Counted from the stretch's first letter, positions 1 through 9,181 are shown. The stretch is DNA of 64,000 bases from Alicyclobacillus kakegawensis NBRC 103104 (GCF_001552655.1 NZ_BCRP01000002.1:62001-126000), one strand, 5' to 3'. Program-made: numbers and translations. Notes: generated by a model from the sequence alone, not told the origin.

Positions 1-231
1 GCCGGGGGCAGCTGGATTTCGGTCCATCACGGTGGCGGCGTCGGCATGGGATACTCGATTCACGCCGGGATGGTCGTGGTGGCGGACGGATCGGACAGGG
101 CGGCACGCAAGTTGGCGCGCGTGCTCACGACCGACCCGGGCATGGGCATCATTCGCCATGTCGACGCGGGTTACGACAAGGCCGAGCGGGTGGCCAAGGA
201 GCGCGGCGTGAAGATTCCGATGTGGCAGTGA
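1..231 (+). CDS. hutU: Urocanate hydratase, C-terminal fragment
   Basis: The reading frame is open from base 1 and ends in TGA at 229-231. It encodes the last 76 residues of a protein whose beginning lies outside the window. The fragment carries the [12 protein letters not shown] stretch followed by [10 protein letters not shown] and a [16 protein letters not shown] segment, typical of the urocanase C-terminus. HutU converts urocanate to 4-imidazolone-5-propionate with a tightly bound NAD+, the second step of histidine degradation, in the cytoplasm. The next genes, hutI and hutG, encode the following two steps, which supports the assignment. Only the tail is visible, so integrity of the whole gene cannot be judged. 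Confidence 0.93.
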   Translation, partial: AGGSWISVHHGGGVGMGYSIHAGMVVVADGSDRAARKLARVLTTDPGMGIIRHVDAGYDKAERVAKERGVKIPMWQ

Positions 232-261
232 AGGTGTGTGAATGGCAGGGGGGATGTGTGC

Positions 262-1542
262 ATGCAAGTGGACCTGTTGATTCGCAACGGTCGCTTGGCC
301 ACCTTGGCGGGTGGAGAAGGTCCGCGGCGCGGGCGGACGATGCGGGATGTGGGCTACGTCGAGGGCGGCGTGGTCGGTGTCAAGGACGGGAAGCTGGCGT
401 TCGTAGGCGACGCTGCGGCGGCGGATGGTGCGCGGCTGGAGGCCAAGACAACGGTCGACGCAGACGGCCGCCTGGTCACGCCGGGTCTGGTTGATCCGCA
501 CACCCACCTGGTGCATGCAGGGTCACGCGAGAACGAACTGAGTCTCAAGCTGGACGGCGTGCCGTATCTGGACATTCTGCGCCAAGGCGGAGGCATTCTC
601 GCAACGGTGCGGGCGACGAGGCAGGCCGCCGAGGAGGAGCTTCTTACACAGGCGAAGGTCTCGCTCGCGCGCATGCTGGAGCAGGGTGTGACGACGGTGG
701 AGGCCAAAAGTGGCTATGGCCTCGACAAGGACACGGAACTTCGCCAGCTGCGCGTCGCCCGTGCGCTGAACGACGCGCAGCCGGTGGATGTGGTGTCCAC
801 CTTTCTCGGCCCCCACGCCCTGCCTCCCGAGTTCCGGGAGGACCCGGACACATTCCTCGACTTGATGTTGGAGCTGGCGGACGAAGTGCGCGCCCAGGGG
901 TTGGCGGAGTTCTGCGATATTTTCTGCGAGGAAGGCGTGTTTTCGGTCGCCCAGAGCCGCCGTTTTCTCCAGGCCTGCAAAGAGAAGGGGTTTGCGCTGA
1001 AGATACACGCCGACGAAATCGAGGCCCTGGGCGGTGCCGAGCTGGCGGCGGAACTCGGGGCGACCAGCGTGGACCACGTCATCAACGCGTCGCGGGCAGG
1101 GCTGGCCGCCTGCGCCCAAGCTGGCGTGATTGCCGTACTCCTGCCGGGAACCTCGTGGAACCTGGGGGCGAAACCGGCGGACGCCCGATTCATCCTTGAC
1201 CAGGCGGAGGGGGCAGTGGCGCTGGCCACTGACTACAATCCTGGCAGTTGTCCGACCGAATCGCTGCAGTTGATCATGGCCTTTGCGGCCAACCTGTACA
1301 GGATGACGCCGGAAGAAATCCTGACCGCGGTCACGCGCAACGCCGCCTACGCCGTTGGACGCGGCCACCTCGTCGGTACCATCGAGGTGGGCAAGCAGGC
1401 GGACCTCTGCATCTGGAACACGGATGAGCTGGCGTACATTCCGTATCACTTCGGCGTCAACCACGTCGAGGCGGTGTTCAAGCGCGGGATCCCGGTCGTT
1501 CAATCCGGCCGCGTGCTGGACGAAAGAGGTGGAGGCCGGTGA
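262..1542 (+). CDS. hutI: Imidazolonepropionase
   Basis: This 426-residue amidohydrolase-superfamily enzyme opens the ring of 4-imidazolone-5-propionate to give N-formimino-L-glutamate, the third step of histidine catabolism. The metal-binding DPHTHLVHAGSR motif follows a short N-terminal beta-sandwich strand region; later KIHADEIE, TSVDHVINAS and ATDYNPGSCPTESLQ segments match the family's metal and substrate sites. Length is typical (about 405-425). I chose ATG 262 because AGGGGGG at 247-253 sits 8 bases upstream; an earlier GTG at 238 is in frame but lacks such a site. It lies 30 bases after hutU and overlaps hutG by 4 bases, so it is part of a hut operon. Confidence 0.95.
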   Translation: MQVDLLIRNGRLATLAGGEGPRRGRTMRDVGYVEGGVVGVKDGKLAFVGDAAAADGARLEAKTTVDADGRLVTPGLVDPHTHLVHAGSRENELSLKLDGVPYLDILRQGGGILATVRATRQAAEEELLTQAKVSLARMLEQGVTTVEAKSGYGLDKDTELRQLRVARALNDAQPVDVVSTFLGPHALPPEFREDPDTFLDLMLELADEVRAQGLAEFCDIFCEEGVFSVAQSRRFLQACKEKGFALKIHADEIEALGGAELAAELGATSVDHVINASRAGLAACAQAGVIAVLLPGTSWNLGAKPADARFILDQAEGAVALATDYNPGSCPTESLQLIMAFAANLYRMTPEEILTAVTRNAAYAVGRGHLVGTIEVGKQADLCIWNTDELAYIPYHFGVNHVEAVFKRGIPVVQSGRVLDERGGGR

Positions 1543-2528
1543 TTTCTCACGTGCAGCGTCCCGGTTGGCGCTTTCGCGACCATCTGGACCCGAAAGTGGC
1601 GGATTGGATTCAGCCCTACCCCGAGGGCGATGCGGACCGAGCGGCGTTTGACCTGGCCTTGCTGGGCGCGCCGCTCAGCAAAACGTCCATCAGCCACTCA
1701 GCGGCGTTTCAGTTGCCTGCGGCCATTCGTTCGGCGTTCCAATCCTTGACGCCGTACAGTGTCCATCATCGCCTGGACCTATCGCAGCGGCTGCGGATGG
1801 TGGACCTGGGCGACGTGCGCATGCACCTGACGGACCTGGCTCGTTGCCACGAGGCCATCGAAGGGGCGGTTGCGTCCTATTGGAGCACGTATCAGGTGCC
1901 GTTGGTGATGTTTGGCGGCGACCACTCGACGACTGGGTGCGCGGTGCTCGGACTGGCGCGGGCGACCGAACGCCGCATCGGAATCGTTCACTTTGACGCC
2001 CATCACGACGTACGCAACCTGGAGGACGGCGGACGCCACAACGGCACACCGTTTCGCACCCTGCTTGAGTCAGGACGGGTGAAGGGCGAGCATATTGTGC
2101 AGATTGGGCTGCGCGATTTTGTGAACGCCAAGGCGTATCACGAGTATGTGCTGGCGCACGGGGTCAGCGTGATCACGGCGCGCCAGGTGCGGCGGCGGGG
2201 ATTGGCCGCCGTGGTGGAGGAGGCGTGGCGCACGGCGAGTCGTGGCACGGATATGGTTTACATCAGTTTCGATATGGACGTGATGGACCAGAGCGTCGTG
2301 CCGGGCGTGCCTGCCCCCAGTCCCGGTGGCCTGCAGGTGTGGGAAGCGGTGGAGGTTCTGGAATGGCTTGGCGCTCAGTCGCAAGCGGCCATGATGGACA
2401 TCGTCTGCGCCGACCCCACCCAGGATGTGCGCGACCTGACGACGCGCGTGGCCGCCCACCTGGCACTCTCCTTCATGACCGGGGTGGCGTTAAGGCCGGA
2501 CACACCAGAACCGTCGGGGGACGTGTAG
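1539..2528 (+). CDS. hutG: Formimidoylglutamase (arginase family)
   Basis: This 329-residue ureohydrolase-fold enzyme hydrolyses N-formimidoyl-L-glutamate to glutamate and formamide, completing histidine breakdown. The manganese-binding motifs are all present: GGDHS, FDAHHD (D-x-H-x-D type) and SFDMDVMD. The order after hutI and the family length (about 310-330) favour HutG over arginase or agmatinase. The GTG start at 1539 overlaps the hutI stop (GTGA), with an AGAGGTGGAGG-type ribosome site just upstream, so the two are probably translationally coupled. It appears to be the last hut gene, because a strong terminator hairpin follows about 100 bases later. Confidence 0.93.
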   Translation: MISHVQRPGWRFRDHLDPKVADWIQPYPEGDADRAAFDLALLGAPLSKTSISHSAAFQLPAAIRSAFQSLTPYSVHHRLDLSQRLRMVDLGDVRMHLTDLARCHEAIEGAVASYWSTYQVPLVMFGGDHSTTGCAVLGLARATERRIGIVHFDAHHDVRNLEDGGRHNGTPFRTLLESGRVKGEHIVQIGLRDFVNAKAYHEYVLAHGVSVITARQVRRRGLAAVVEEAWRTASRGTDMVYISFDMDVMDQSVVPGVPAPSPGGLQVWEAVEVLEWLGAQSQAAMMDIVCADPTQDVRDLTTRVAAHLALSFMTGVALRPDTPEPSGDV

Positions 2529-2632
2529 GCGGGCGGTGGCGGTTTCGCGCAGGCGTGGGACCTGGTCAGGCCAGTTCTGAGTTGAGTTCCGTTGAGTCGA
2601 GTTCCGTTTGGAAGGAGCGCGGCCCATTGCGC

Positions 2633-2681
2633 GCCGCCGGGCCCGGCTGAGGCCATTGCCGCACGCGGCCCGGCGGCTTTT
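2633..2681 (+). terminator. Rho-independent terminator after the hut operon
   Basis: A perfect 11-bp stem (GCCGCCGGGCC at 2633-2643 with GGCCCGGCGGC at 2667-2677) is followed directly by TTTT. It lies about 105 bases after hutG and before the next promoter, so it likely ends hut transcription. The rest of 2529-2848 holds no gene; a GAGTTCCGTT decamer occurs twice, at 2584 and 2599. Confidence 0.8.
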
Positions 2682-2794
2682 GTCATCCTCTCAGCGTGTG
2701 ATCAAATTCAGGGCCATAGGTTCCGTCATCTCGCATGACCCGTCCGGACAGCAGCGACACCGGATAGCCGAGACTCATTGGCAACCCTCGCTCG

Positions 2795-2823
2795 TTGAGT
2801 ACAGTGGCGCATTGTGTCACAAT
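2795..2823 (+). promoter_or_regulatory. Putative promoter with palindromic operator
   Basis: TTGAGT (2795-2800) and CACAAT (2818-2823) are separated by 17 bases and could be -35 and -10 elements. The -10 element is the right half of a perfect 6-1-6 palindrome, ATTGTGTCACAAT (2811-2823), a plausible repressor site for the MFS gene 26 bases downstream. No regulator gene is adjacent, so the operator role is inference. Confidence 0.4.
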
Positions 2824-2848
2824 ACTAGCAGCGAAGGGAGTCTTTCGG

Positions 2849-4045
2849 GTGTCTTATATCCAGCGCGGGCAACCGGGGTATCGGTCCGCAACTTTGTCGT
2901 TGTTTGCCGGAGCCTTCATTACGTTCGCTGTGTTGTACACTACACAACCCGTGATGCCTCTTTTGTCTCGTGACTATCAAGTCAGTCCGGCGGTAGCCAG
3001 CCTCTCCCTGTCCGCTGCGACGGGCGCTTTGGCGCTTGCCATGATGGTTGTATCCGGGGTCTCCGACAGGTTCGGGCGCAAGCGAGTCATGGCCCTGTCC
3101 CTGCTCTTATCCTCTTTTTTGTGTCTGGCAGTGGCGGCGGCGCCGAGTTTTGCGTTGCTGGTGATCTTACGCGCGCTCCAGGGCGTCGTTCTGGCAGGAT
3201 TTCCGTCGATTGCCATGACTTATGTGAGTGAGGAATTTCACCCGGCTTCGGTGGCGCCGGTCATGGGGCTGTACGTCAGTGGAACGTCTGTCGGCGGCAT
3301 GGTGGGGCGATTGGCGACGGGCGTATTGACCGACATGTACTCCTGGAGGCTGGCGATAGCGGCCATCGGGGTCATCGGCTTGGCGCTGGCAGCGTTGTTT
3401 TGGCTGTGGCTGCCCAAGCCGGCGCATTTCACGCCACAGTCGGTCAGCACGGCGGAGATGTGGCGCCGGTTTGTCCAGGCCCTTTGCAATCCGGCGTTGC
3501 GCTGTATCTATCTGTTGGGGTTTCTGTTGATGGGTGGCTTCGTAACCATGTATAACTACCTCAGTTACCTGCTGATGGAGCCACCTTACGGACTCAGTCA
3601 GACGGTGGTCGGGTTTTTGTTCATGGTGTACCTGACCGGGACCGTCAGCTCAGCTTGGATGGGCCGCCTGGCTGAGCGATGGGGGCGTGGCAGGGCGCTG
3701 CGCACGGCCGTGGCCATCGCTCTGGTCGGCTGCCTGACCACGCTGTTTCCCACGCTGTGGATGAAACTCGTGGGACTTTGCGCGTTCACGTTTGGCTTCT
3801 TTGGTGCCCACGCCGTAGCCAGCGGCTGGGTGGGCCAATTGGCTCACCAGGTTCGGGCCCAGGCCTCATCCCTTTACCTGCTGTTTTATTATGCCGGCTC
3901 CAGTATTGTGGGCGCTTGTGGAGGGCTGTGTTGGAGCCGGTTCCGGTGGCCAGGTGTGATTGGCTTGATTGCCTTCCTGCTGGTTGTGGCGTGGGTGGTG
4001 GAGATGAGGATTCAACACCATCTGCGGATTCAACGAACAGGTTGA
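2849..4045 (+). CDS. MFS transporter (drug/metabolite efflux type)
   Basis: This 398-residue integral membrane protein has about twelve hydrophobic segments and the major facilitator signature SDRFGRKRVM between predicted TM2 and TM3; a weaker GRLAERWGRGR repeat follows in the second half. It resembles YnfM/YybF-type proton-driven exporters, but the substrate cannot be read from sequence. I chose GTG 2849 because GAAGGGAG at 2833-2840 is 8 bases upstream; an in-frame ATG at 2795 would put the putative promoter inside the gene. It is a single-gene unit between the hut terminator and the pheS leader. Confidence 0.85.
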   Translation: MSYIQRGQPGYRSATLSLFAGAFITFAVLYTTQPVMPLLSRDYQVSPAVASLSLSAATGALALAMMVVSGVSDRFGRKRVMALSLLLSSFLCLAVAAAPSFALLVILRALQGVVLAGFPSIAMTYVSEEFHPASVAPVMGLYVSGTSVGGMVGRLATGVLTDMYSWRLAIAAIGVIGLALAALFWLWLPKPAHFTPQSVSTAEMWRRFVQALCNPALRCIYLLGFLLMGGFVTMYNYLSYLLMEPPYGLSQTVVGFLFMVYLTGTVSSAWMGRLAERWGRGRALRTAVAIALVGCLTTLFPTLWMKLVGLCAFTFGFFGAHAVASGWVGQLAHQVRAQASSLYLLFYYAGSSIVGACGGLCWSRFRWPGVIGLIAFLLVVAWVVEMRIQHHLRIQRTG

Positions 4046-4088
4046 CGCCTCGCCTGCCGAAACCTGGCGGTCTCCATCACCGGATCTT

Positions 4089-4117
4089 TTGCCTTGTCTG
4101 ACGCCTTCCCGTATACT
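4089..4117 (+). promoter_or_regulatory. Putative sigma-A promoter of the pheS leader
   Basis: TTGCCT (4089-4094) and TATACT (4112-4117) are spaced by 17 bases, about 45 bases before the start of the T-box leader. The spacing and -10 match the vegetative consensus; the -35 is partial. Confidence 0.6.
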
Positions 4118-4159
4118 ATAAAGAACAGCGTGCCGATGAGGTGGACCCAAAAAACTGCG

Positions 4160-4508
4160 AACGGCTGTGAAGGGGAGAGTAGCGCAGGAGGCCCTCTGCC
4201 AGGGAGGCGGCGCCTTGGACTGAGAGCGCGCCAGGGAGGCGTCCTGTGTGAAGTTCACCCTGGAGCTGCCAGTCTGAAACCGTCCGCTAGGACCAGGATG
4301 GCTGACGGCGCCCGTCTGATGGCGGGGCCAGCGCCGCGAAGCGAACCAGGGTAGAAGCGGGAGTAGGGCTGGCCGGGGCGGATCCGTTATCCGGAACGAG
4401 GTGGGCCTGTGCGCGTACCGATGCGGACATTGGGTTGTCACGCGCGGCAGGTCAAAAAGGGTGGTACCGCGAGCAATTCGTCCCTTGGGGCGAGTTGCTT
4501 TTTTTGCG
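4160..4508 (+). ncRNA. T-box riboswitch leader for pheST (Phe specifier)
   Basis: The universal T-box sequence AGGGTGGTACCGCG is at 4458-4471, directly before a terminator hairpin (about 4473-4505; GCAATTCGTCCC pairs with GGGGCGAGTTGC, then seven T). Upstream, the base of Stem I carries GAAGTTCACC, in which TTC at 4254-4256 is in the specifier position and reads as a phenylalanine codon, matching the downstream synthetase. By family knowledge, uncharged tRNA-Phe pairs with the specifier and the T-box bulge, favouring the antiterminator and transcription of pheST when phenylalanine is scarce. The 5' boundary is approximate. Confidence 0.92.
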
Positions 4509-4562
4509 GCACGAGCACGTTTGGACCTTTGTGTCCCTTGGGAAGGCTGGTGAAAATTCGGG

Positions 4563-5642
4563 ATGAATACGGAACAGTTGCAGGCGGATATCGACAACAT
4601 TCGCGCCGCCGCCCTGCGTGAGCTGGAAGAAATCGAGAGTGAGTCGGCGCCCGACGCCGAGAACGCGAGCCGGCGGCTGGAGGCGTGGCGGGTGCAATAC
4701 CTGGGCAAGAAGGGCTTGCTGGCTCAGGTTTCCCGGCAGATGAGAGAATTGCCCAAAGAGGAACGACCGCGCCTTGGGCAGGTGGTGAATGAGGCCCAGC
4801 GGGTGCTGCAAGACCGACTCGGGCGTGCCAGGCAGCGGGTGGAGGAACTGGCGCTGTTCGCCCGCCTGCGTCAGGAGCATATCGACGTAACCCTGCCCGG
4901 GCGCGCGCCTGCCCGTGGGACCATCCACCCCTTGACGCGGGTGATCACTGAAATTGAGGACGTGTTTCTGGGCATGGGCTTCTCCATCGTGGAAGGCCCC
5001 GAGGTGGAGACGGATCACTACAATTTTGAGATGTTGAACATCCCCAAAGACCACCCGGCGCGCGATATGCAGGACACATTCTACCTGACCGAGGAGCTGT
5101 TGCTGCGCACCCAGACATCCCCGATGCAGGTGCGGACGATGGAGAAAATGCGCCCGTTTGCGCCCATCAAGGTGATTTGCCCGGGGCGGGTCTATCGGCG
5201 GGACGAGGATGACGCCACGCATTCGCACGCGTTCAACCAGATTGAGGGTCTGGTCGTCGACCGGGGCGTCCGCATGAGCGACTTGAAAGGAACGTTGGAG
5301 CAGTTTGCCCGGGCTATCTTCGGTCCCAATCAGGAGGTGCGCCTGCGCCCCAGCTTCTTCCCGTTCACAGAACCAAGCGCCGAGGTGGACGTCCGCTGCA
5401 CGAACTGCGGCGGCCGCGGCTGCCGGGTGTGCAAGCACAGCGGCTGGCTGGAGATCCTCGGCGCCGGCATGGTCCATCCGCATGTGCTGAACGGGGCGGG
5501 GTACGACAGCCGCGAGTTCAGCGGCTTCGCGTTCGGCATGGGTCCCGAGCGAATTGCCATGTTGAAGTACGGGATTGAAGACATCCGCCTGTTGTATCAG
5601 AACGACCTGCGGCTGCTGCGCCAGTTCTCGTCTGTCTTTTGA
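4563..5642 (+). CDS. pheS: Phenylalanine--tRNA ligase, alpha subunit
   Basis: PheS is the catalytic subunit of the alpha2-beta2 class II synthetase that charges tRNA-Phe. The first 90 or so residues form the charged coiled-coil arm that contacts tRNA. The catalytic domain follows with the motif 2 region ([28 protein letters not shown]) and motif 3 ([18 protein letters not shown]). At 359 residues it is slightly longer than the B. subtilis protein (344). An unusual [17 protein letters not shown] segment near residue 280 holds four cysteines as CxxC...CxxC; this feature occurs in some PheS proteins and may bind zinc. It is co-transcribed with pheT 32 bases downstream and controlled by the T-box leader. 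Confidence 0.97.
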   Translation: MNTEQLQADIDNIRAAALRELEEIESESAPDAENASRRLEAWRVQYLGKKGLLAQVSRQMRELPKEERPRLGQVVNEAQRVLQDRLGRARQRVEELALFARLRQEHIDVTLPGRAPARGTIHPLTRVITEIEDVFLGMGFSIVEGPEVETDHYNFEMLNIPKDHPARDMQDTFYLTEELLLRTQTSPMQVRTMEKMRPFAPIKVICPGRVYRRDEDDATHSHAFNQIEGLVVDRGVRMSDLKGTLEQFARAIFGPNQEVRLRPSFFPFTEPSAEVDVRCTNCGGRGCRVCKHSGWLEILGAGMVHPHVLNGAGYDSREFSGFAFGMGPERIAMLKYGIEDIRLLYQNDLRLLRQFSSVF

Positions 5643-5674
5643 GCGACGCCTGTCGAGGATGAGGGGAGAAAGGT

Positions 5675-8128
5675 ATGAGAGTCTCGTATCAATGGCTGTC
5701 CGAATATGTCGATTTAGGCGGAGTCTCGCCGCAAGCGCTGGCTGATGCCCTGACCAGCGCCGGCATTGAGGTGGAGTCTGTCAGGCCACGTGTGGAACGG
5801 CTGCGCCGGGTGGTCGTCGGGCGTGTGGTGACGTGTGGTCCGCACCCCAATGCGGACCGGCTGAAGGTCTGCACGGTGGACGTGGGACAGGACGCCTTGT
5901 TGACGATTGTCTGCGGTGCGCCCAACGTCGCCCCGGGACAAAGGGTGCCCACGGCTTTGGTCGGGGCCGAGTTGCCGGGCGGACGAATCAGCCAGGCCAA
6001 GCTGCGTGGGGTCGAGTCGCAGGGCATGCTGTGTTCCGCTAAGGAGATTGGGCTGGAGGTGCGCTGGCTCCCCAAGTCCCAGACGGAGGGGCTGTACCTG
6101 TTGCCAGAGGACGCCCCGGTGGGCGCGGACGTGTCGTCGTTGTTGGGGCTCGACGACGTCATCCTCGACCTCAGCCTGACGCCAAACCGCAGCGACTGCC
6201 TGTCGCTGCGCGGGCTGGCGTACGAGGTGGCGGCGCTTTTGGAGCGGCCGCTGCGCTTTCTGGAACCGCATCTGGGGGACGAAGTGCTGGATGCGGGCGC
6301 GTCCCCCGTGCGGATAGAGCTCAGAACACCCCGCTGTCCCCGGTATGAGGCGCAGGTGATGATTGGTGTCGCCGGCGGGCCGTCGCCGCTGTGGATGCAG
6401 ATGCGCCTGTTGGCGATGGGGGTGCGTCCAATTGATGTGGTCGTCGACATCACCAACTACGTGATGCTGGAATGGGGGCAGCCGCTGCACGCGTTCGACT
6501 TCGACCAAGTGCGGCGGGGGACCATCGTCGTGCGCCAAGCGCAGCCGGGGGAGCGATTGGCGACGCTGGACGGGCAGGAACGCGTATTGGACGAGGATGT
6601 CATCGTCATTGCCGATGCCGAGCGGGCCATCGGCATCGCCGGCGTCATGGGCGGGGAAAATTCCGAGATCACCGCGTCCACGCGCCGGGTGGTCGTCGAA
6701 TCGGCCGCTTTTGACGCGGCCAGCGTGCGGCGGACCGGACAAAGGCTGGGGCTGCGTTCGGAGGCGCAGCAGCGCTTTGAAAAGGGGATCGATCCGGTCG
6801 CTGTCCGCGGCGCATTGCTGCGTGCCCGCCAGTTGCTGCAGGAGTTGGCGGGCGCCGCGCCTGTGGGCGGCGTCGTGTGCGCCGAGCAGGAGCGGCCGGC
6901 GCAGCCGCCGTTGCTCGATTTTTCGCCCCGGCGAGCCAATCAGCTGCTCGGTACCGATGTGGCAGCAGCGGAGATGGCTGCGATTTTTCGCCGCCTGGGC
7001 TTCTCCGTCCAACAGCTGTCGGAGGAAAAGTGGCAGGTTGGAGTGCCGACGCGGCGGGCCGACATCCGTCTGGAGGCGGATTTGGTGGAAGAGATTGGCC
7101 GCATTCACGGCTACGACGACATCCCGGCAACTCTGCCGGTGGGTCCGACGACGGTCGGGATGCGGACACAGGCGCAGCGGCTGCGCAAGTGGACGCGCGA
7201 GACCTTGGCCGGGCTGGGGATGAACGAAGTGTTCACCTACACCCTGGGGCATCCAGACCAACTGAACGCCCTGCGGCTGGCCGAGGATTCCTTTTACCGG
7301 AAGATGATCCCGCTCTTGCGGCCGATGTCCGACGAGCGGATTGCCTTGCGCACGCACATGCTGCCCGGATTGGCGCAGGTGGCGGCGTACAACCTCAGCC
7401 ACGGCATGACAGGCGGCTGCATATTCGAAATCGGACGGGTCTACTGGCCGCGCGAGCTGCCGCTGCGGGAGCAGCCGCTGGAACGCCAGCAATGGGCGGG
7501 GCTGTGGTTTGGTGAGCAGGCGGTGCGGTTGTGGCAGGCGGGGCGCGCGTACGATTTTTACGACGCCAAGGGCGTGTTGGAAGCTTGGTTGACCAGCCTC
7601 GGATTGGGATTGCGGGCTGCCTTTGTGCCGATTCAAGACGCGGACGCGCCCTGGCTGCACCCAGGCCGCGCAGCCGGCGTATGGATTGACGGGCAGATAA
7701 AGGTCGGAACCGTCGGCGAACTGCATCCCGAAACCGCGCAGCGGCTGGGGATAGGCGGGGCGGTTTACGCGGAGTTTGACCTGGACAAGGTGGATGAGTG
7801 CCTTGGCGGCGCTTGGAAGGCGCAACCCTTGCCACGGTATCCGGCTGTCCGCCGCGACCTGGCGGTGCTGGTGCCGCAAGCGGTGTCCAGTGCGCAGTTG
7901 TTGGCCAAGGCGGCTCAGGCGGCCGAACAAGCTGGCGACATCCTGCAAGACTGTCGCGTGTTTGACGTCTATGTCGGCCCGGGTGTGCCGGAGGGCCAAA
8001 AAAGCGTCGCGGTGGCGTTCACATACCAATCGGATGAGCGGACACTGACGGATGAGGAAACGGAAGCCGTCGAGCGGGCCATACTCCGGGCGTGGGAGCA
8101 GGCGTTTGGCGCCCGCCTGCGCGGCTGA
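5675..8128 (+). CDS. pheT: Phenylalanine--tRNA ligase, beta subunit
   Basis: PheT is the structural, editing and tRNA-binding subunit of the synthetase; 817 residues against 804 in B. subtilis. In order: B1 domain (MRVSYQWLSEYVDL), an EMAPII-like tRNA-binding OB fold (about 40-150, with HPNADRLKVC), the B3/B4 editing domain, the B5 domain (about 400-475), the inactive synthetase-like core, and a C-terminal ferredoxin-fold anticodon-binding domain (about 720-817, PRYPAVRRDLAVLV). ATG 5675 has a GAGGGGAGAAAGG ribosome site. It lies 32 bases after pheS in the same T-box-controlled operon. Confidence 0.97.
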   Translation: MRVSYQWLSEYVDLGGVSPQALADALTSAGIEVESVRPRVERLRRVVVGRVVTCGPHPNADRLKVCTVDVGQDALLTIVCGAPNVAPGQRVPTALVGAELPGGRISQAKLRGVESQGMLCSAKEIGLEVRWLPKSQTEGLYLLPEDAPVGADVSSLLGLDDVILDLSLTPNRSDCLSLRGLAYEVAALLERPLRFLEPHLGDEVLDAGASPVRIELRTPRCPRYEAQVMIGVAGGPSPLWMQMRLLAMGVRPIDVVVDITNYVMLEWGQPLHAFDFDQVRRGTIVVRQAQPGERLATLDGQERVLDEDVIVIADAERAIGIAGVMGGENSEITASTRRVVVESAAFDAASVRRTGQRLGLRSEAQQRFEKGIDPVAVRGALLRARQLLQELAGAAPVGGVVCAEQERPAQPPLLDFSPRRANQLLGTDVAAAEMAAIFRRLGFSVQQLSEEKWQVGVPTRRADIRLEADLVEEIGRIHGYDDIPATLPVGPTTVGMRTQAQRLRKWTRETLAGLGMNEVFTYTLGHPDQLNALRLAEDSFYRKMIPLLRPMSDERIALRTHMLPGLAQVAAYNLSHGMTGGCIFEIGRVYWPRELPLREQPLERQQWAGLWFGEQAVRLWQAGRAYDFYDAKGVLEAWLTSLGLGLRAAFVPIQDADAPWLHPGRAAGVWIDGQIKVGTVGELHPETAQRLGIGGAVYAEFDLDKVDECLGGAWKAQPLPRYPAVRRDLAVLVPQAVSSAQLLAKAAQAAEQAGDILQDCRVFDVYVGPGVPEGQKSVAVAFTYQSDERTLTDEETEAVERAILRAWEQAFGARLRG

Positions 8129-8259
8129 GAGAAAAGCCGGACCGGGTCCAATGGCGGGGCCGCGCGAAAGCGAGCGCTTGAGCAGGAGTTTGGCCATCCT
8201 TGCACGAACCTTGTAACCATGAGGGATGAAACGCATGCTCATTCGATGGGGGGCTATCC

Positions 8260-8559
8260 GTGGCAAAAGAAGAGGTAAACCGCGCGCGCGTCTTCATTCT
8301 TGGCACTGAGTATACGCTCCGCGGAAATGCATCCGTGGCTCATCTGCGCCAGGTGGCGGACAAGGTGGACGCGGTGATGGAGCAGGTGGCCAAGGCAAAC
8401 CCCCAGCTCGAATCGCGGCGTGTGGCCGTGCTCGCGGCTATCAATCTGGCGGATGAACTGATTCGTCTGCAGAATGAATACGAGGAACTGCTGGCGTTGT
8501 TGGACGACCAGACGGCTGCCGCCACGAAGGAGTCCGACGGCCCCGGTGAAAATCGTTGA
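8260..8559 (+). CDS. zapA: Cell division protein ZapA
   Basis: This 99-residue protein matches ZapA: the N-terminal ARVFILGTEYTLRGN beta segment, then a long helix from about residue 30 (VDAVMEQVAKANP through LADELIRLQNEYEEL) that forms the dimerising coiled coil. ZapA binds FtsZ and bundles protofilaments at mid-cell. The start is GTG 8260 with a G-run at 8248-8253. Its place between pheT and cvpA is the conserved B. subtilis order (yshA-yshB), which raises confidence for such a short protein. Confidence 0.9.
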   Translation: MAKEEVNRARVFILGTEYTLRGNASVAHLRQVADKVDAVMEQVAKANPQLESRRVAVLAAINLADELIRLQNEYEELLALLDDQTAAATKESDGPGENR

Positions 8560-8577
8560 TGCAGCCAGGAGCGGGGT

Positions 8578-9105
8578 GTGCGCTTGGACCTGTTTGATTT
8601 GATTGTGACGGTCATCGTGGTGGTCGGTGCCATTCGAGGCTATCGGCAGGGGCTCTTTCGTACCGTGATGCGCTTGGCGGGCGTGGTGGCCGCCTACGCA
8701 GGAGCGATGTGGGCACGTCCGTACCTGGCCCAGTTGATTGGGCCCCTGCGTGGCGCGTCGAATCCGGTTGGACCCGGATTGGGCCAGTGGCTTGGAGACG
8801 TCAACGGCGCCATCGCCTTCTTCCTGGCCTTCGTGGTGATTCTTCTCGTGATACGGGTGTTGATTGGCGCTATGGACACCTTGTTCCGGCTCCCTGTACT
8901 CTCCACGCTCAATCGGCTGGCAGGGCTTTTAGCCGGCGCCGTGTTGGCGCTCGCCGTGGTGTATGTGCTGACTTTGGTCCTGCACTATGTGCAAAACCCG
9001 CGGCTGCAGCAGGAACTGAACCATTCGGCGATTGCCAGCTGGTTTGAGGAACGGCACTTTGCCCCCTACGGGCAGACACAGACTACGGCGGTGGAGAGGA
9101 CATAG
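8578..9105 (+). CDS. cvpA: CvpA family membrane protein
   Basis: A 175-residue membrane protein with four predicted hydrophobic segments and the family start pattern LDLFDLIVTVIVVVGAIRGYRQGLFR. CvpA proteins were named for colicin V production in E. coli; their role in Bacilli is not settled. The start is GTG 8578 with AGGAG at 8567-8571. It lies 18 bases after zapA, as in B. subtilis. In B. subtilis polX and mutS2 follow directly; here polX is missing and a terminator plus an opposed gene intervene. Confidence 0.88.
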   Translation: MRLDLFDLIVTVIVVVGAIRGYRQGLFRTVMRLAGVVAAYAGAMWARPYLAQLIGPLRGASNPVGPGLGQWLGDVNGAIAFFLAFVVILLVIRVLIGAMDTLFRLPVLSTLNRLAGLLAGAVLALAVVYVLTLVLHYVQNPRLQQELNHSAIASWFEERHFAPYGQTQTTAVERT

Positions 9106-9117
9106 CGGAGAAGAACA

Positions 9118-9150
9118 GAGACGATCCGGTCCATCGGGATCGTCTCCTTT
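9118..9150. terminator. Hairpin terminator between cvpA and the opposed membrane gene
   Basis: GAGACGATCC (9118-9127) pairs perfectly with GGATCGTCTC (9137-9146) and is followed by CTTT. It lies between two convergent genes. The T-run is short, so it may act in both directions but with moderate strength. Confidence 0.6.
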
Positions 9151-9181
9151 CGACTCAACAGCTGTTTTCGCCCCAGCGGGC

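Noticed and set aside
5714-8266. An 850-codon open frame on the minus strand across pheT
   Set aside because: It is the antisense shadow of pheT in GC-rich DNA; its product is low-complexity His/Arg/Gln-rich with no family pattern, and pheT is certain.
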